From: SG8-41 sp963699525
GTDB taxonomy: Bacteria > Pseudomonadota > Gammaproteobacteria > Burkholderiales > SG8-41
Length of the DNA: 64,000 nt
Direction: 5' to 3'
Assembly (NCBI GenBank): GCA_963699525.1
Contig: CAVOUI010000006.1
Location: forward strand, 310,001-374,000
Of this stretch, positions 19,681-28,857 are shown piece by piece. Every line of letters begins with the position of its first letter. Position 1 is the first letter of the stretch. Under the pieces are notes generated by a model, which was not told where the DNA came from, made no database searches, and was given only the letters and a program-made list of their open reading frames with translations. A program made the translations under genes and the position numbers.

Positions 19681-20469
19681 TCACGCCTTCGCCCGTTTGA
19701 CCGGGTTGCGCAGCGTGCCGATGTCCTTCTGGATGACTTCGACGGTATCGCCGTCCTTGAGATCCGGCTCGGTCGCGCCGTCGGTGCCGAGCCAGACCAC
19801 GTCGCCCGGCTGCAGCGTCATGTACCTCGAGATCTGCGCGATGTAATGCTGGGCCGAGAACAGCATCTTCTCGGTCCCGTACTCGGCCGCGGTCGCTCCG
19901 TTGACCTTGATCGTGATGGTGAGCTTCATGGGATCGATGCCGGTCGCGATGAACGGCCCCATCGGCTTGAAAGTGTCGCAGTTTTTCGCCCGCCACAGCG
20001 TGCGGTCCTGCTTCTGCCAGGTGCGCTCGCTCACGTCGTTGCCGAGGGTGTAGCCGAGCACGCAGGAGAGCGCGTCCTTCTCCGAAAGGTTGCGCGCGGT
20101 CTTGCCGATGACGGCGACGAGCTCGCCTTCAAACTGGACCGGCCCGGGAGAATCGGCGGGGATGACGATCGCCTCCCCGGTCGCGGCGAGCGCATTGGCG
20201 GAGCGGTAGCCGATGTCGGCCTTCTCCGGCGGCTTGCGGTTGCCACCGGTGCGCCGGTTGGCCCACTCGATATGCGCGGCGTAATTGAGCCCCGCGCAAT
20301 AGAAATTGGGAGGTAGGCACGGCACCAGCGTCTTCAACGAGGCCAGCGCATGCTTCCTCGGCGTGGCGCGGTAGCTCCCGAAGATCGAGCCCTCCAGCTC
20401 GCTCACCTCGCCGCCTTCGACCGTGCCGTAGAAGATCCGCCCCTGCTGCTCGAAACGTCCGAATTTCAT
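19681..20469 (-). CDS. Fumarylacetoacetate hydrolase family protein
   Basis: 262 residues; start at the ATG at 20469 preceded by AAGGGAAG. The FAH fold is shown by FYCAGLNYAAHIEWANR, the metal-binding EGELVAVIGKTARN, the GYTLGNDVSERTWQK segment and a C-terminal MTLQPGDVVWLGTDG. Members cleave acylpyruvates, decarboxylate oxaloacetate or act in aromatic meta-cleavage routes, and the true substrate is not evident. A second, unrelated-looking FAH-family gene is at 37483. Confidence 0.88.
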   Translation of the reverse strand: MKFGRFEQQGRIFYGTVEGGEVSELEGSIFGSYRATPRKHALASLKTLVPCLPPNFYCAGLNYAAHIEWANRRTGGNRKPPEKADIGYRSANALAATGEAIVIPADSPGPVQFEGELVAVIGKTARNLSEKDALSCVLGYTLGNDVSERTWQKQDRTLWRAKNCDTFKPMGPFIATGIDPMKLTITIKVNGATAAEYGTEKMLFSAQHYIAQISRYMTLQPGDVVWLGTDGATEPDLKDGDTVEVIQKDIGTLRNPVKRAKA

Positions 20470-20537
20470 GAGTCTTCCCTTGGAATGGTGGGTCATGATT
20501 CCTGCGCGGGCAGCGCGCCGTTCCCGACCGTCGTCCG

Positions 20538-20930
20538 TCACCGGGATTGAAGCGGGGCGACGACCTCGAGCTCGAGCCGCACGCTGCGGTTGCGGTTCTC
20601 GCGCACGGCGGCGAGCCGAGCCTCGAGCGCGACGCCGCGATCCATCTGGCGCGCCACCGCGGCGTTGTCGCGGCTCGGCACGTAGCCGAGCTTCACGCCG
20701 CGCCACTCGACGCGCACCGCGTTGGCATCATACGGATTCACCGGCTCGCGCACCAGTTCGAGCCGGTCGCCCGGCTTGAGGCTCCGCAGCACTTCACCGC
20801 CGCCGTAATGGCGAAAACCGGCGAGGGGCGAGCGCTGCACGATGATGACGGCCTCCGCCGCCCACGCGCACGGGGCGGCGGTCAGGGCAGCAACGGCAAT
20901 GGCGGCGAGCGTCGCACCGCGGGAGACCAT
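20538..20930 (-). CDS. Secreted HIRAN-domain protein
   Basis: 130 residues; the ATG at 20930 has AGGGGGG just before it. A signal peptide (VSRGATLAAIAVAALTAAPC, cut after AWA) leads to a HIRAN-like domain: LAGFRHYGGGEVLRSLKPGD, then VREPVNPYDANAVRVEW and KLGYVPSRDNAAVARQMDRG. HIRAN domains usually bind DNA ends or damage in helicases; an exported stand-alone form is less usual and its role unknown. It lies five bases from hemJ, probably co-transcribed. Confidence 0.78.
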   Translation of the reverse strand: MVSRGATLAAIAVAALTAAPCAWAAEAVIIVQRSPLAGFRHYGGGEVLRSLKPGDRLELVREPVNPYDANAVRVEWRGVKLGYVPSRDNAAVARQMDRGVALEARLAAVRENRNRSVRLELEVVAPLQSR

Positions 20931-20935
20931 CCCCC

Positions 20936-21349
20936 CTAAAACGGCTTGACGACGGTGAGGATGACAGCCGCGATCAGGAGGACGGTGGGGGCTTCGTTGA
21001 ACCAGCGGTACCAGACGTGGTCGTGGGTGTTGCGGTCGTGCTTGAAATCGTCCATCAGCCTGCCGCACCACAGGTGGTAGGCGACGAGGACCGCCACCAG
21101 CGCGAGCTTGGCGTGCAGCCACCTCCCGCTCCAATCGTAGCCGAGCCACAGCCAGACCCCGAAGACGATGGTGAGGATCGCCGCCGGCGCCATGATCCCG
21201 TAGTAGAGCCTGCGCTCCATCACCTTGAACCGCTCGCTTCCCGCCGCGTCCTCCACCATGGCGTGGTAGACGAAGAGCCGCGGCAGGTAGAACAGTCCCG
21301 CGAACCAGGACACGACGAAGATGATGTGAAGGGTTTTGATCCAGAGCAT
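20936..21349 (-). CDS. hemJ: HemJ-type protoporphyrinogen IX oxidase (CopD family)
   Basis: 137 residues with four membrane helices and conserved residues of HemJ: an N-terminal His in WIKTLHIIFVVSWFAGLFYL, YYGIMAPAAILTIVFGVWLW, and WLHAKLALVAVLVAYHLWCG with conserved His and Lys. Oxidises protoporphyrinogen IX to protoporphyrin IX in haem synthesis. The start at 21349 has GAGGAC in good position. It follows the ABC permease by nine bases, so it may be in the same operon. Confidence 0.88.
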   Translation of the reverse strand: MLWIKTLHIIFVVSWFAGLFYLPRLFVYHAMVEDAAGSERFKVMERRLYYGIMAPAAILTIVFGVWLWLGYDWSGRWLHAKLALVAVLVAYHLWCGRLMDDFKHDRNTHDHVWYRWFNEAPTVLLIAAVILTVVKPF

Positions 21350-21357
21350 GGTGTCCT

Positions 21358-22143
21358 CTAGCGTAGCAGGCGGCGTCGGGTCAGCACCAGTGCGACGTAG
21401 AAGCCCGCCACCGCATAACCGGCGAGCACCGCAAGATGCAGCGGGATGCCGGACGGCACCGTGCCGCTCATCAGCGGGCGCACCAGCGCCACGGCGTGGG
21501 TCAGGGGCAGGGCCTGCGTCACCGCCTGGAGCGGGCCGGGCAGCTGCGCCACCGGGAAGAATACGCCGCACACCAGCATCATCGGCGTGATCACCAGCGT
21601 GAAGTAGTACATGAAGAAATCGTAGCTGGGAGAAAGCGCCGTCATGACGAGGCCCATGCCGGCAAATGCCAGCCCGGTCAGGAACACGACCGGGATCGCC
21701 CACAGCGCGAGGGCCGAATGCGTCAGTCCCAGCGCCCAGGCCACCAGCAGCACGGCCATGCCCGAGAGGAAGCTCTTGCTCGCGGCCCACACCGTCTCCC
21801 CCAGCACCACGTCATCGAGCGTCACCGGCGCGTTCATGATCGCGTCCCAGGTCCTCTGCACGTGCATCCGCGAGAAGCCCGAGTACATCGCCTCGAAGGA
21901 GGCGCTCATCATGGCGCTGGAGCACACCGTGCCGGCGGCGAGAAACGCGATATAGGGCATGCCGTCCACGTCGGCGAGCATCGCGCCGAGCCCGTAGCCC
22001 AGCCCCAGCATGTAGAGCATGGGATCGGCCAGGTTGCCGAGCATGGAGGGGACCGCGAGCTTGCGCCACACGAGCGAATTGCGGCGCCAGACGTGGAGAT
22101 GGCGCAGGCTGAATGCGGGAATGGCCAGAGTTTTCGCGTTCAT
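21358..22143 (-). CDS. ABC-2 type transporter permease, NodJ family
   Basis: 261 residues with six predicted membrane helices. NodJ-like features are the N-terminal WRRNSLVWRKLAVPSMLGNL, the DPMLYMLGLGYGLG stretch and the C-terminal motif PGPLQAVTQALPLTHAVAL. The family exports lipo-oligosaccharides or related glycolipids in rhizobia, but is widespread in betaproteobacteria with unknown cargo. Its ATPase partner lies nine bases upstream in the same operon. Confidence 0.9.
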   Translation of the reverse strand: MNAKTLAIPAFSLRHLHVWRRNSLVWRKLAVPSMLGNLADPMLYMLGLGYGLGAMLADVDGMPYIAFLAAGTVCSSAMMSASFEAMYSGFSRMHVQRTWDAIMNAPVTLDDVVLGETVWAASKSFLSGMAVLLVAWALGLTHSALALWAIPVVFLTGLAFAGMGLVMTALSPSYDFFMYYFTLVITPMMLVCGVFFPVAQLPGPLQAVTQALPLTHAVALVRPLMSGTVPSGIPLHLAVLAGYAVAGFYVALVLTRRRLLR

Positions 22144-22152
22144 AGGGGGTCC

Positions 22153-23079
22153 TCAGTCTCTCAGTTCGCGACCGGTCAGCTTCAGAAAGACGTCTTCCAG
22201 GTTGGCGTGGCGGTGGAGGTAGCGCAGGTCCTCGCGGCGCTCGAGATCGTGCACCAGGGGGGCCGCGTCCCCCGTGTAGCAGAAGACGGTTTCGCCCGCC
22301 TGCTCGCAGCGCTCGCTGCGCGCGCGGCCGAACTCGCTCGCCCAGCGTCCGGCGCCGTCGCCGTAGACCTCGACCACCTGCGGCTCGATGTTTCCTGCAA
22401 TCAGATCGCGCGGGGCGCCCTGCGCGATGATGCGGCCGCGGTCCATGATGGCGAGCCGGTGGCACAACCGCTCGGCCTCGTCCATGAAGTGGGTGGTGAG
22501 GAAGATGGTCTTGCCCTGCCCGAGCAGCCGCCGCAGCCGCTCCCAGATGAGGTGGCGCGCCTGGGGATCGAGCCCCGTCGTGGGCTCGTCGAGAAAGATG
22601 AGATCGGGATCGTTGACGAGGGATCGCGCGAGCGTCAGCCGCCGCTTCATGCCCCCCGACAGCGTCTGGATGCGCGATGCGGCGCGCGCGCCGAGGCCGG
22701 CGAACTCGAGGAGGGCGGGTATGCGCGCGCGGACCTCGGGCTCGGCAAGGCCGAAGTAGCGGCCGTACACGAGGAGGTTCTCTTCCACCGTGAAGTCGGG
22801 ATCGAGATTGTCCGCCTGCGGCACGACGCCGATGCGGAGCCGCGCCTCGCGCGCCCGTTCCGGCACCGGCAGTCCGAGCACCTCGATTTCCCCGCCATCC
22901 GGGTCGATCAGCCCGAGGCACAGGCGCAGCGTCGTGGTCTTGCCCGCGCCGTTGGGCCCGAGAAGGCCGAAGCACTCCCCCGGCTCGAGCGCAAGGTCGA
23001 TGCCGGCAATCACTTCGTGTTCGCCGTAGCGCTTGCGCAGGCCCGCCGCGCGCAGATGGACGGGGCCCGGGCTATTCAT
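22153..23079 (-). CDS. ABC transporter ATP-binding protein, NodI family
   Basis: 308 residues. Walker A GLLGPNGAGKTTTLR near residue 38, Q-loop VVPQADNLDPDFT, signature LSGGMKRRLTLARSL near 138, Walker B LIFLDEPTTGLDPQ and switch His in LTTHFMDEAERLC. A C-terminal extension of about 75 residues is typical of NodI-type ATPases. It pairs with the NodJ-type permease downstream. Confidence 0.93.
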   Translation of the reverse strand: MNSPGPVHLRAAGLRKRYGEHEVIAGIDLALEPGECFGLLGPNGAGKTTTLRLCLGLIDPDGGEIEVLGLPVPERAREARLRIGVVPQADNLDPDFTVEENLLVYGRYFGLAEPEVRARIPALLEFAGLGARAASRIQTLSGGMKRRLTLARSLVNDPDLIFLDEPTTGLDPQARHLIWERLRRLLGQGKTIFLTTHFMDEAERLCHRLAIMDRGRIIAQGAPRDLIAGNIEPQVVEVYGDGAGRWASEFGRARSERCEQAGETVFCYTGDAAPLVHDLERREDLRYLHRHANLEDVFLKLTGRELRD

Positions 23080-23094
23080 GAAAGTCCGCGCGGC

Positions 23095-23793
23095 TCATGC
23101 ATCCGCCGCGTGCGCGCGGAAATAGCGGGTGACGAGATCGGCGAGCAGGTTGAGCCGTCCGTGGAAGAAATGGTCGCCGCCTGGAACGACCACGACCGGG
23201 AGGTTCTGCGGGCGCGCCCAGTCGAGCACGGCGGGGAGCGGCACGACGTCGTCCAGCTCGCCGTGGATCACCAGCGTATCGCGCGGCACGGTCTCGACGG
23301 GAACGCGGTTCACGGCGGGCGCAACCAACGCCATCAAGCGGGGGCGCAGCTTCTTCGCAGCCCGCGTCTGCACGAAGCCGCCGAAGGAGAATCCGGCCAG
23401 CACGAGCGGGAGCTCCCCGTATTGGCGCTGGAGGTAGCCCGCGACTGCGACCAGGTCTTCCGTCTCGCCGCGGCCCTGGTCGTGACTGCCCCCGGAGGCG
23501 CCGACCCCGCGGAAGTTGGGCCGCGCTGCGACACAGCCAAGGGCAAAGAACGCCTTGGCGAGAGTGGTCACGACTTTGTTGTCCTTGGTCCCGCCGTGCA
23601 AGGGATTCGGGTGTGCGATGAGCGCGATGGCGCGGCGGGCGGCTCCGGGGTCGTTGACGTCGGTCTCGATCGCGCCCGCCGGGCCCTCGATCATCACCCG
23701 CGTCAGTGACGCCGCGGGCATGGGGCGCACCGCTGAAGAAGCCTGAGTCAGCACCTCGTCGCTCGTTTCCCGTTTCGCGTGCTTGTCGCTCAT
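23095..23793 (-). CDS. Alpha/beta hydrolase (possible esterase/thioesterase)
   Basis: 232 residues; the first 28 may be untranslated, as the conserved fold starts near VMIEGPAGAIETDV. Features: oxyanion loop IAHPNPLHGGTKDNKV, nucleophile elbow AGFSFGGFVQ (Ser near residue 135), acid DTLVIHGELDDVVPL and His in GDHFFHGRLN. It matches the small YcjY-like hydrolases that often sit beside 2Fe-2S ferredoxin and NodI/NodJ genes; substrate unknown. Confidence 0.85.
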   Translation of the reverse strand: MSDKHAKRETSDEVLTQASSAVRPMPAASLTRVMIEGPAGAIETDVNDPGAARRAIALIAHPNPLHGGTKDNKVVTTLAKAFFALGCVAARPNFRGVGASGGSHDQGRGETEDLVAVAGYLQRQYGELPLVLAGFSFGGFVQTRAAKKLRPRLMALVAPAVNRVPVETVPRDTLVIHGELDDVVPLPAVLDWARPQNLPVVVVPGGDHFFHGRLNLLADLVTRYFRAHAADA

Positions 23794-23874
23794 GGTGGGT
23801 GACGTCTCTTGACCCTTGCGGCGTGCGACACCGGGTCCGACGAGGAACGGGAAACGAGGAACGGGAATCGGGTG

Positions 23875-24184
23875 CTAGATGCGCAGCCGCCAGACGATGC
23901 GGCCGTGGACGAGGTGCTCGTCGATGATCTCGTCGATGTCGTCCTGATCAACGTAGGTATACCAGACGTCCTCGGGATAGATCACCATCACCGGTCCTTC
24001 CTTGCAGCGGTCGAGGCATCCCGCCTGGTTGATCCGCACCTTGCCGGGTCCCGCGAGCTTCAGCTGCTTCACGCGGTCCTTGGCGTAGTCGCGCATCTTC
24101 TGCGACCCGCGGTCGTTGCAGCATTGCTCGCCCCCTTCGCGCTGGTTGCAGCAGAAGAAAGACGTGCCGGGCGTAGTAGCTCAT
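23875..24184 (-). CDS. Thioredoxin-fold 2Fe-2S ferredoxin, frame-broken by one T
   Basis: The ATG at 24184 opens MSYYARHVF, then after one extra T in the TTT run of GTCTTTCTTC the sequence continues FCCNQREGGEQCCNDRGSQK in the next frame, and the rest from MRDYAKDRVKQLKLAG. The cluster Cys are FCC near residue 11, GEQCC and AGCLDRC near residue 56. Corrected length is about 102 residues. The family holds a [2Fe-2S] cluster like NuoE; partner unknown. The 310-base locus is 3n+1, in line with one inserted base near 24155. Confidence 0.85.
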
Positions 24185-24232
24185 AACGAATTCGGAGAGA
24201 TGCAGCGGGTCTCTGCGACGCAGCGATCGGAA

Positions 24233-25360
24233 TTATAAACGATGACGGCGCGCCCCGAGCGCGTAGAGCAGGAAGCCCGTGGCGAGCACCGGCCACAGCT
24301 CGGACAGCGCGCGCACGATTCCGGAGAAATTGAGGAAATGGCTCGCGCCGCGGACGAGGAGTCGCGGGGGCACACTGTGGTAGGGGTTGTCGGGGGCGAG
24401 ATTGATCACCACCGCCGCCGCCACGATGCACGCGGCGGCTCCGGCGAGCTGCACGGGGCGAGCCAAGCGCACCGCGCCCCACAGCAAGAGCCAGCCCGCG
24501 CCGAGCCCGAGCAGGACGCCGGGCGTGAGCCAGCCGAGCGGGGCGGAGGCCTGCACGAGCGCGACGGCGCTCACGATCTTCAAGACGAGCGCCGCCCCGA
24601 TCACTGCGGCGATCACGAGCATGGGGTGGTCGTGATCGCGCATGAGCGCGGCCAGCATGAGCCCGACACCCAGCACGCTGAACAGCACCACCATCGCTTC
24701 GCTGCTCAGCGCGAGCCACGGAGTGTGGATGGAATACGGCGGCAGGTCGAACGTCGCGCGGATGGCCCCGGTGCCGAACACCTGCGCTGTAATGTGGAAC
24801 TGCGTGATCAGCCACAGGCCGACGATCACCAGGCCGGTATCGGCCGCCATGCCTTCGAGAAACAACCGGCTGCGCAGGGACCGGATCTTGCCGCCGATCA
24901 ACTGAGCGGGCGCGAGCAGCGGAGCGGCCATGGCGCCCACCAGCGCGCCCAGGGTGTTGGCGAGGAGATCCACGTTTGAGGCGATGCGGGCGGGAAGAAA
25001 CATTTGCACCGCTTCCATGGTGACCGAGAGCAGCGCTGCGGCGAGCGTTGCAGCGACCGCTCCGCGCGCCGGGCCGTAGCGCGCGCCGAAGCCCACCGAG
25101 AGCAGCAGGCCGAGCGGAATATAGGCGGCGAAGTTCACCGCCAGGTCCTGGGGCGTGATGAAGCGCGGCCACGGCGCCGCGAGGAAGTGGAGGATTTCTT
25201 CCGGCGGCCAGCGCCAGTCCCGGAACGGCAGCAGGCTGGCGTAGCCGATGACGAGCAGATAAGCTAGCGCGAGTGTCCACGCCAGCCGCACGGTGTTCGC
25301 GGAGAAACCGGTGCGCTGCGGATCGTGACGTGCTTGCTGCTCGCCGCGTGCCTGGTCCAC
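24233..25360 (-). CDS. VanZ family membrane protein
   Basis: 375 residues from the GTG at 25360, which has AAGGA upstream; an ATG at 25438 would add 26 low-information residues and run over the start of the divergent gene. The VanZ part is at the N-terminus: LLVIGYASLLPFRDWRW, then NFAAYIPLGLLLSVGFGARY and ASNVDLLANTLGALVGAM. About eight more helices follow. VanZ proteins are linked to teicoplanin resistance in enterococci, but most bacterial members have no known function. Confidence 0.78.
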   Translation of the reverse strand: MDQARGEQQARHDPQRTGFSANTVRLAWTLALAYLLVIGYASLLPFRDWRWPPEEILHFLAAPWPRFITPQDLAVNFAAYIPLGLLLSVGFGARYGPARGAVAATLAAALLSVTMEAVQMFLPARIASNVDLLANTLGALVGAMAAPLLAPAQLIGGKIRSLRSRLFLEGMAADTGLVIVGLWLITQFHITAQVFGTGAIRATFDLPPYSIHTPWLALSSEAMVVLFSVLGVGLMLAALMRDHDHPMLVIAAVIGAALVLKIVSAVALVQASAPLGWLTPGVLLGLGAGWLLLWGAVRLARPVQLAGAAACIVAAAVVINLAPDNPYHSVPPRLLVRGASHFLNFSGIVRALSELWPVLATGFLLYALGARRHRL

Positions 25361-25432
25361 GGATCCTTGTTCGTGCGAACGAAGGCGCGTCGCGACCGCG
25401 CCGGCGCCCTCGAATTCGCGACGTGATGGGCC

Positions 25433-26389
25433 ATGCAATTCTACGATATCTTCAACGGTGATGCCGATGGCATCTGCGCCCTGCAGCAGCTGCGCCTGGA
25501 GGAGCCGCGCGCGAGCGTGCTGGTGACGGGCGTCAAGCGCGACGTGCGGCTGCTCGAGCGCGTGAACGCCGCGGCTGGCGATGAGCTGACCGTGCTCGAC
25601 ATCTCCTTACGGTCCAACGCCGACGATCTCCGCCGCCTGCTCGGCGCCGGCGCGCGGCTGCGCTGCTTCGATCACCACGCCGCGGGCGAGCTGCCGCAGC
25701 ACGCCAACCTGAAGGCGTACATCGACTCGGCGCCGGACACCTGTACCAGCCTGATCGTGGACCGCTACCTGGGCGGGCGCCAGAGGATGTGGGCGGTGGT
25801 CGCGGCGTTTGGCGACAACCTCGAGGGGGCGGCTCGGCGGGCGGCGGCGGGGACCGACCTCGACGAGACCGAAATCCGGCGCCTGCGCGAGCTCGGGGAA
25901 TGCGTGAACTACAACGCGTATGGCGACAGCGTGGACGACCTCCACTATCACCCGGCCGACCTCTTCGAGATCGTGAGCCGCTACCGCGACCCGCGGGATT
26001 TCATCGAGGGCGAGCCGGTGCTCGAGGTGCTCAAGAACGCACTGGCCGACGATTTCTCGCGAGCCCATGCGCTCGCACCGAGCGCGGCATCGGCGCATGC
26101 GGCGCTCTACGTGCTTCCGGATGTGGCGTGGAGCCGGCGCATACACGGCTTCTTCGCCAACGAGCTGGCGCGCAGCCACCCGCAGCGCGCGGTCGCGCTG
26201 CTGGTTGCCCGGCACGGCGGCTATACCGTGAGCGTGCGTGCGCCGCTCGAGCGCCCGCAGGGGGCAGATGTGCTGTGCCTCAAGTTCGAGACCGGAGGCG
26301 GGCGACAGGGGGCGGCCGGCATCAACTGGCTCCCCGAGGCGGATTACCCGCGGTTCCTCGCCGAATTCAGCAAGGCGTTCGTCGGTTGA
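25433..26389 (+). CDS. DHH-family phosphoesterase
   Basis: 318 residues. The catalytic metal sites are visible: FNGDADGICALQQ (Asp-Ala-Asp) near residue 8, the DLRRLL..FDHHA motif near 83 and a later AFGDN. The C-terminal third may be a DHHA1-like substrate domain (GGGRQGAAGINWLP). Relatives hydrolyse nanoRNA, bisphosphonucleotides or cyclic dinucleotides, and this one is not clearly RecJ or NrnA. It is divergent from the VanZ gene, with the start codons close together. Confidence 0.85.
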   Translation: MQFYDIFNGDADGICALQQLRLEEPRASVLVTGVKRDVRLLERVNAAAGDELTVLDISLRSNADDLRRLLGAGARLRCFDHHAAGELPQHANLKAYIDSAPDTCTSLIVDRYLGGRQRMWAVVAAFGDNLEGAARRAAAGTDLDETEIRRLRELGECVNYNAYGDSVDDLHYHPADLFEIVSRYRDPRDFIEGEPVLEVLKNALADDFSRAHALAPSAASAHAALYVLPDVAWSRRIHGFFANELARSHPQRAVALLVARHGGYTVSVRAPLERPQGADVLCLKFETGGGRQGAAGINWLPEADYPRFLAEFSKAFVG

Positions 26390-26402
26390 GCCCGGACGCC
26401 AG

Positions 26403-26753
26403 CTAGTCACTCACTGGTTTTGGGCGGCGCCGCGCCGTGAGCAAGAAGCCTTCGAGCAGGAAGTAGGCGCAGCCGAGCATTCCGACCGCGACGGCGGTAG
26501 CGGCCCACTCCTGCGTGCAGGCGCCGGCGCAGGTCAGGTATCGCTGGACGATGTAAATCGCGTAGGCCCAGGCAGCCGCGTTCGGCACCAGGATCAGGAA
26601 CGCGAACAGCCTGAAGGTCGCGCGCGCCAGCGCGTGCGGCGGAATCTGGGAGCGGAAATGCCCGGTGGCAAACTGCCAGGAGCGCAGCGGCACTCCGGCG
26701 AGCGCGATTACCCCCGCGGTCACTGCCAGCGATACGAGCAGCGTGTTGATCAT
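26403..26753 (-). CDS. Small integral membrane protein, unknown
   Basis: 116 residues with three hydrophobic segments (about residues 4-24, 48-70, 85-105). Two Cys (LTCAGACTQEW) lie between helices 2 and 3. Overlaps the upstream gene's stop as ATGA at 26750-26753, so the pair is translationally coupled. No family recognised. Confidence 0.65.
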   Translation of the reverse strand: MINTLLVSLAVTAGVIALAGVPLRSWQFATGHFRSQIPPHALARATFRLFAFLILVPNAAAWAYAIYIVQRYLTCAGACTQEWAATAVAVGMLGCAYFLLEGFLLTARRRPKPVSD

Positions 26754-27310
26754 GCCGCAGTCCCGGCCCGAATCGGCCTCGCCGCCTCGAGGAGGTTCAT
26801 CTCAATCGTCGCGAACGCAACCAGCCACAGTGTAGCGTCGTAAGCGTCAAACCACTCCCCGCGCCACATCCAGGCGAAAACCACTGCGACCAGACCGGCG
26901 TAGAGTACCGCCAATGCGGCCATGAAGCGCGACCGGTACTTTTCCACGGCGGCCGGATGGCGAACCTCCGCTTCCAGGAGCACGACGACCGCGATCCAGA
27001 GCCCGCTGTTGGCGGCGTCGAGCCATTCCTCATTGTAGAGGAAGCTCGCCGCCGCGGCGCCCACCGCCGCGAGGGCGACCCACCGCACTCCATGCACGAC
27101 GATGATAGCGGTTCGCGCGCGGAGGGCTCCGGCATATCCGGTTTCCAGCTGGAAGAGCGCGAGCAGCGCGAGCCACGCGACCGAGTCGAGCCACTTCACT
27201 GAATGTGCCGGACGCGAGATAGATGCCCGCGTTGAGGACGAGCAGCGCGAAAACCCCGGCCCTGAGCCACAGGTATCGCGGCGCTGGCGGTTCGGAGGAC
27301 GGCACGGACG
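26750..27310 (-). CDS. Integral membrane protein, unknown; N-terminus probably in another frame
   Basis: From a GTG at 27199 the frame gives 149 residues with four helices (for example WLALLALFQLETGYAG and LVAVVFAWMWRGEW). Just upstream, in the next frame, VPSSEPPAPRYLWLRAGVFA and LLVLNAGIYLASGTFSEV form another helix leading directly into KWLDSVAWLALL. One extra base near 27200 would join them into a protein of about 185 residues starting near 27310. The alternative is a genuine GTG start at 27199. Confidence 0.6.
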   Translation of the reverse strand, partial: RPCRPPNRQRRDTCGSGPGFSRCSSSTRASISRPAHSVKWLDSVAWLALLALFQLETGYAGALRARTAIIVVHGVRWVALAAVGAAAASFLYNEEWLDAANSGLWIAVVVLLEAEVRHPAAVEKYRSRFMAALAVLYAGLVAVVFAWMWRGEWFDAYDATLWLVAFATIEMNLLEAARPIRAGTAA

Positions 27311-27333
27311 TCAAGAATGAGCGGGCGCGGCGG

Positions 27334-28779
27334 CTATCCCACCCGGTGCTCCGCGCTGCCGCGCGGCTTTCCGTAGCGCTGGGGCAGCAACGAGCCGATT
27401 GCCATGCCCGCGATGGCCGCTGCGAGGCCCGCGAGTTGCGGCGGAACCAATCCATCCGCGGCGAGCGCTTCCACCAGCAGCCAGCAGGCGATTCCGAGCA
27501 CGATCGAGAACAACGCGCCCTGCGAGGAGGCGCGCTTCCAGAACACGCCGGCGGCAAGGGGCACGAAGGCTCCGACCAGCGTCACCTTGTAGGCGTTCTG
27601 GACCATCTCGTACATGGTGCTGCGGGAATTGAAAGCGAACGCGAGGGCCACCGCGGAAAACACCAGCAGTACCGTGCGCAGCGCGAACATGAATCGCCGG
27701 TCGCCCATGCGCGGAAAGAAAGTCTTAAGGACGTTTTCGGTGAACAGCGTGCTGGGCGCAAGCAGCGTCCCGCTGGCCGTGGAAAGGATCGCCGACAGCA
27801 ACGCGCCGAAAAAGAGCGCCTGCGCCCACAGCGGCGTCCGGTTGAGGATCAGCTCGGGCAGGATGCGCTGGATTTCGCGCGCGTCGTCGGATTTGAACAG
27901 ATTGGCAGCCGCCGGCTCGATCAGGATTGCCGCGGAGGCAATGAAAATCGGCACGAAGGCGAACGAGAAGTACACGAGCCCGCCAATCAGGGTGCCGCGG
28001 ACCGCGGTGTCTGCGTTGCGCGCCGAGGTGACGCGCTGGAACACGTCCTGCTGCGGTATGGAGCCGAGCGCGAGCGTGAGGAACGCGGCGGCGAACGCCA
28101 GCCATTCCTTGGTGCCGCCCTTGGGCCAGAACTCGAACTTGCCGGATTCCGCGGCCGCGGCGACGACCTGGCGGGCTCCTCCCGCCATGTCGCCGACGAG
28201 GAAGGCGATGGCCGTGAGGCCGACGATGATCACCGCCGACTGGAAGAGGTCGGTGAGCGCGACCGACCACATGCCGCCCCACAAGGTATAGACCAGCACC
28301 ACGATCACGCCGAGCACGATGCCCTCGTTGAGCGAGAGCGCTCCCTGCGAAAGCACCGAGAACGCGAGGCCCAGAGCGGTCAGCTGGGCGGAGGTCCAGC
28401 CGAGGTAGGAGGCGGCGATGGCGAGGCTGGTGACCACCTCGACCGGGCGATCGTAGCGCGTGCGGTAGAAATCGCCGATGGTGAGCAGGTCCATGCGGTA
28501 GTAGACGCGCGCGAAGATGAGCGCGACGAGCACCAGGCAGAACGACGACCCGAAGGGGTCCGCGATGACGCCGCCGAGCCCGTCGCGCGCGAAGGTCGCG
28601 GAAACGGACAGCACCGTTTCCGCGCCGAACCAGGTGGCGAACACGGTCGCCATGTTGATGTGCAGGGGCAGGCTGCGGCCGGCAACGACGTAGTCCCGGG
28701 CGTTGTGCACGCGCGTCGCCGCCCATAGTCCGATCGCGATCGAGGCGAAGAGGTAGAGGACGACGAAAGTGATCAACAT
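27334..28779 (-). CDS. Sodium:solute symporter family protein
   Basis: 481 residues, about 13 membrane helices, the usual size for SSS (PutP/PanF-like) transporters. Features: N-terminal GRSLPLHINMATVFATWFGA, the sodium-site region GGVIADPFGSSFCLVLVALI, and TIGDFYRTRYDRPVEVV after helix 3. Substrate cannot be read from sequence. Transcribed alone; the next gene downstream starts at 27310 on the same strand. Confidence 0.9.
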   Translation of the reverse strand: MLITFVVLYLFASIAIGLWAATRVHNARDYVVAGRSLPLHINMATVFATWFGAETVLSVSATFARDGLGGVIADPFGSSFCLVLVALIFARVYYRMDLLTIGDFYRTRYDRPVEVVTSLAIAASYLGWTSAQLTALGLAFSVLSQGALSLNEGIVLGVIVVLVYTLWGGMWSVALTDLFQSAVIIVGLTAIAFLVGDMAGGARQVVAAAAESGKFEFWPKGGTKEWLAFAAAFLTLALGSIPQQDVFQRVTSARNADTAVRGTLIGGLVYFSFAFVPIFIASAAILIEPAAANLFKSDDAREIQRILPELILNRTPLWAQALFFGALLSAILSTASGTLLAPSTLFTENVLKTFFPRMGDRRFMFALRTVLLVFSAVALAFAFNSRSTMYEMVQNAYKVTLVGAFVPLAAGVFWKRASSQGALFSIVLGIACWLLVEALAADGLVPPQLAGLAAAIAGMAIGSLLPQRYGKPRGSAEHRVG

Positions 28780-28857
28780 CGCCGGTGCGCGAGGACCGTG
28801 AAAACCCGATGCATTATACGGCGCCCCAAGCGAGCGGCGCCGGCACGGCCGCCGAAG

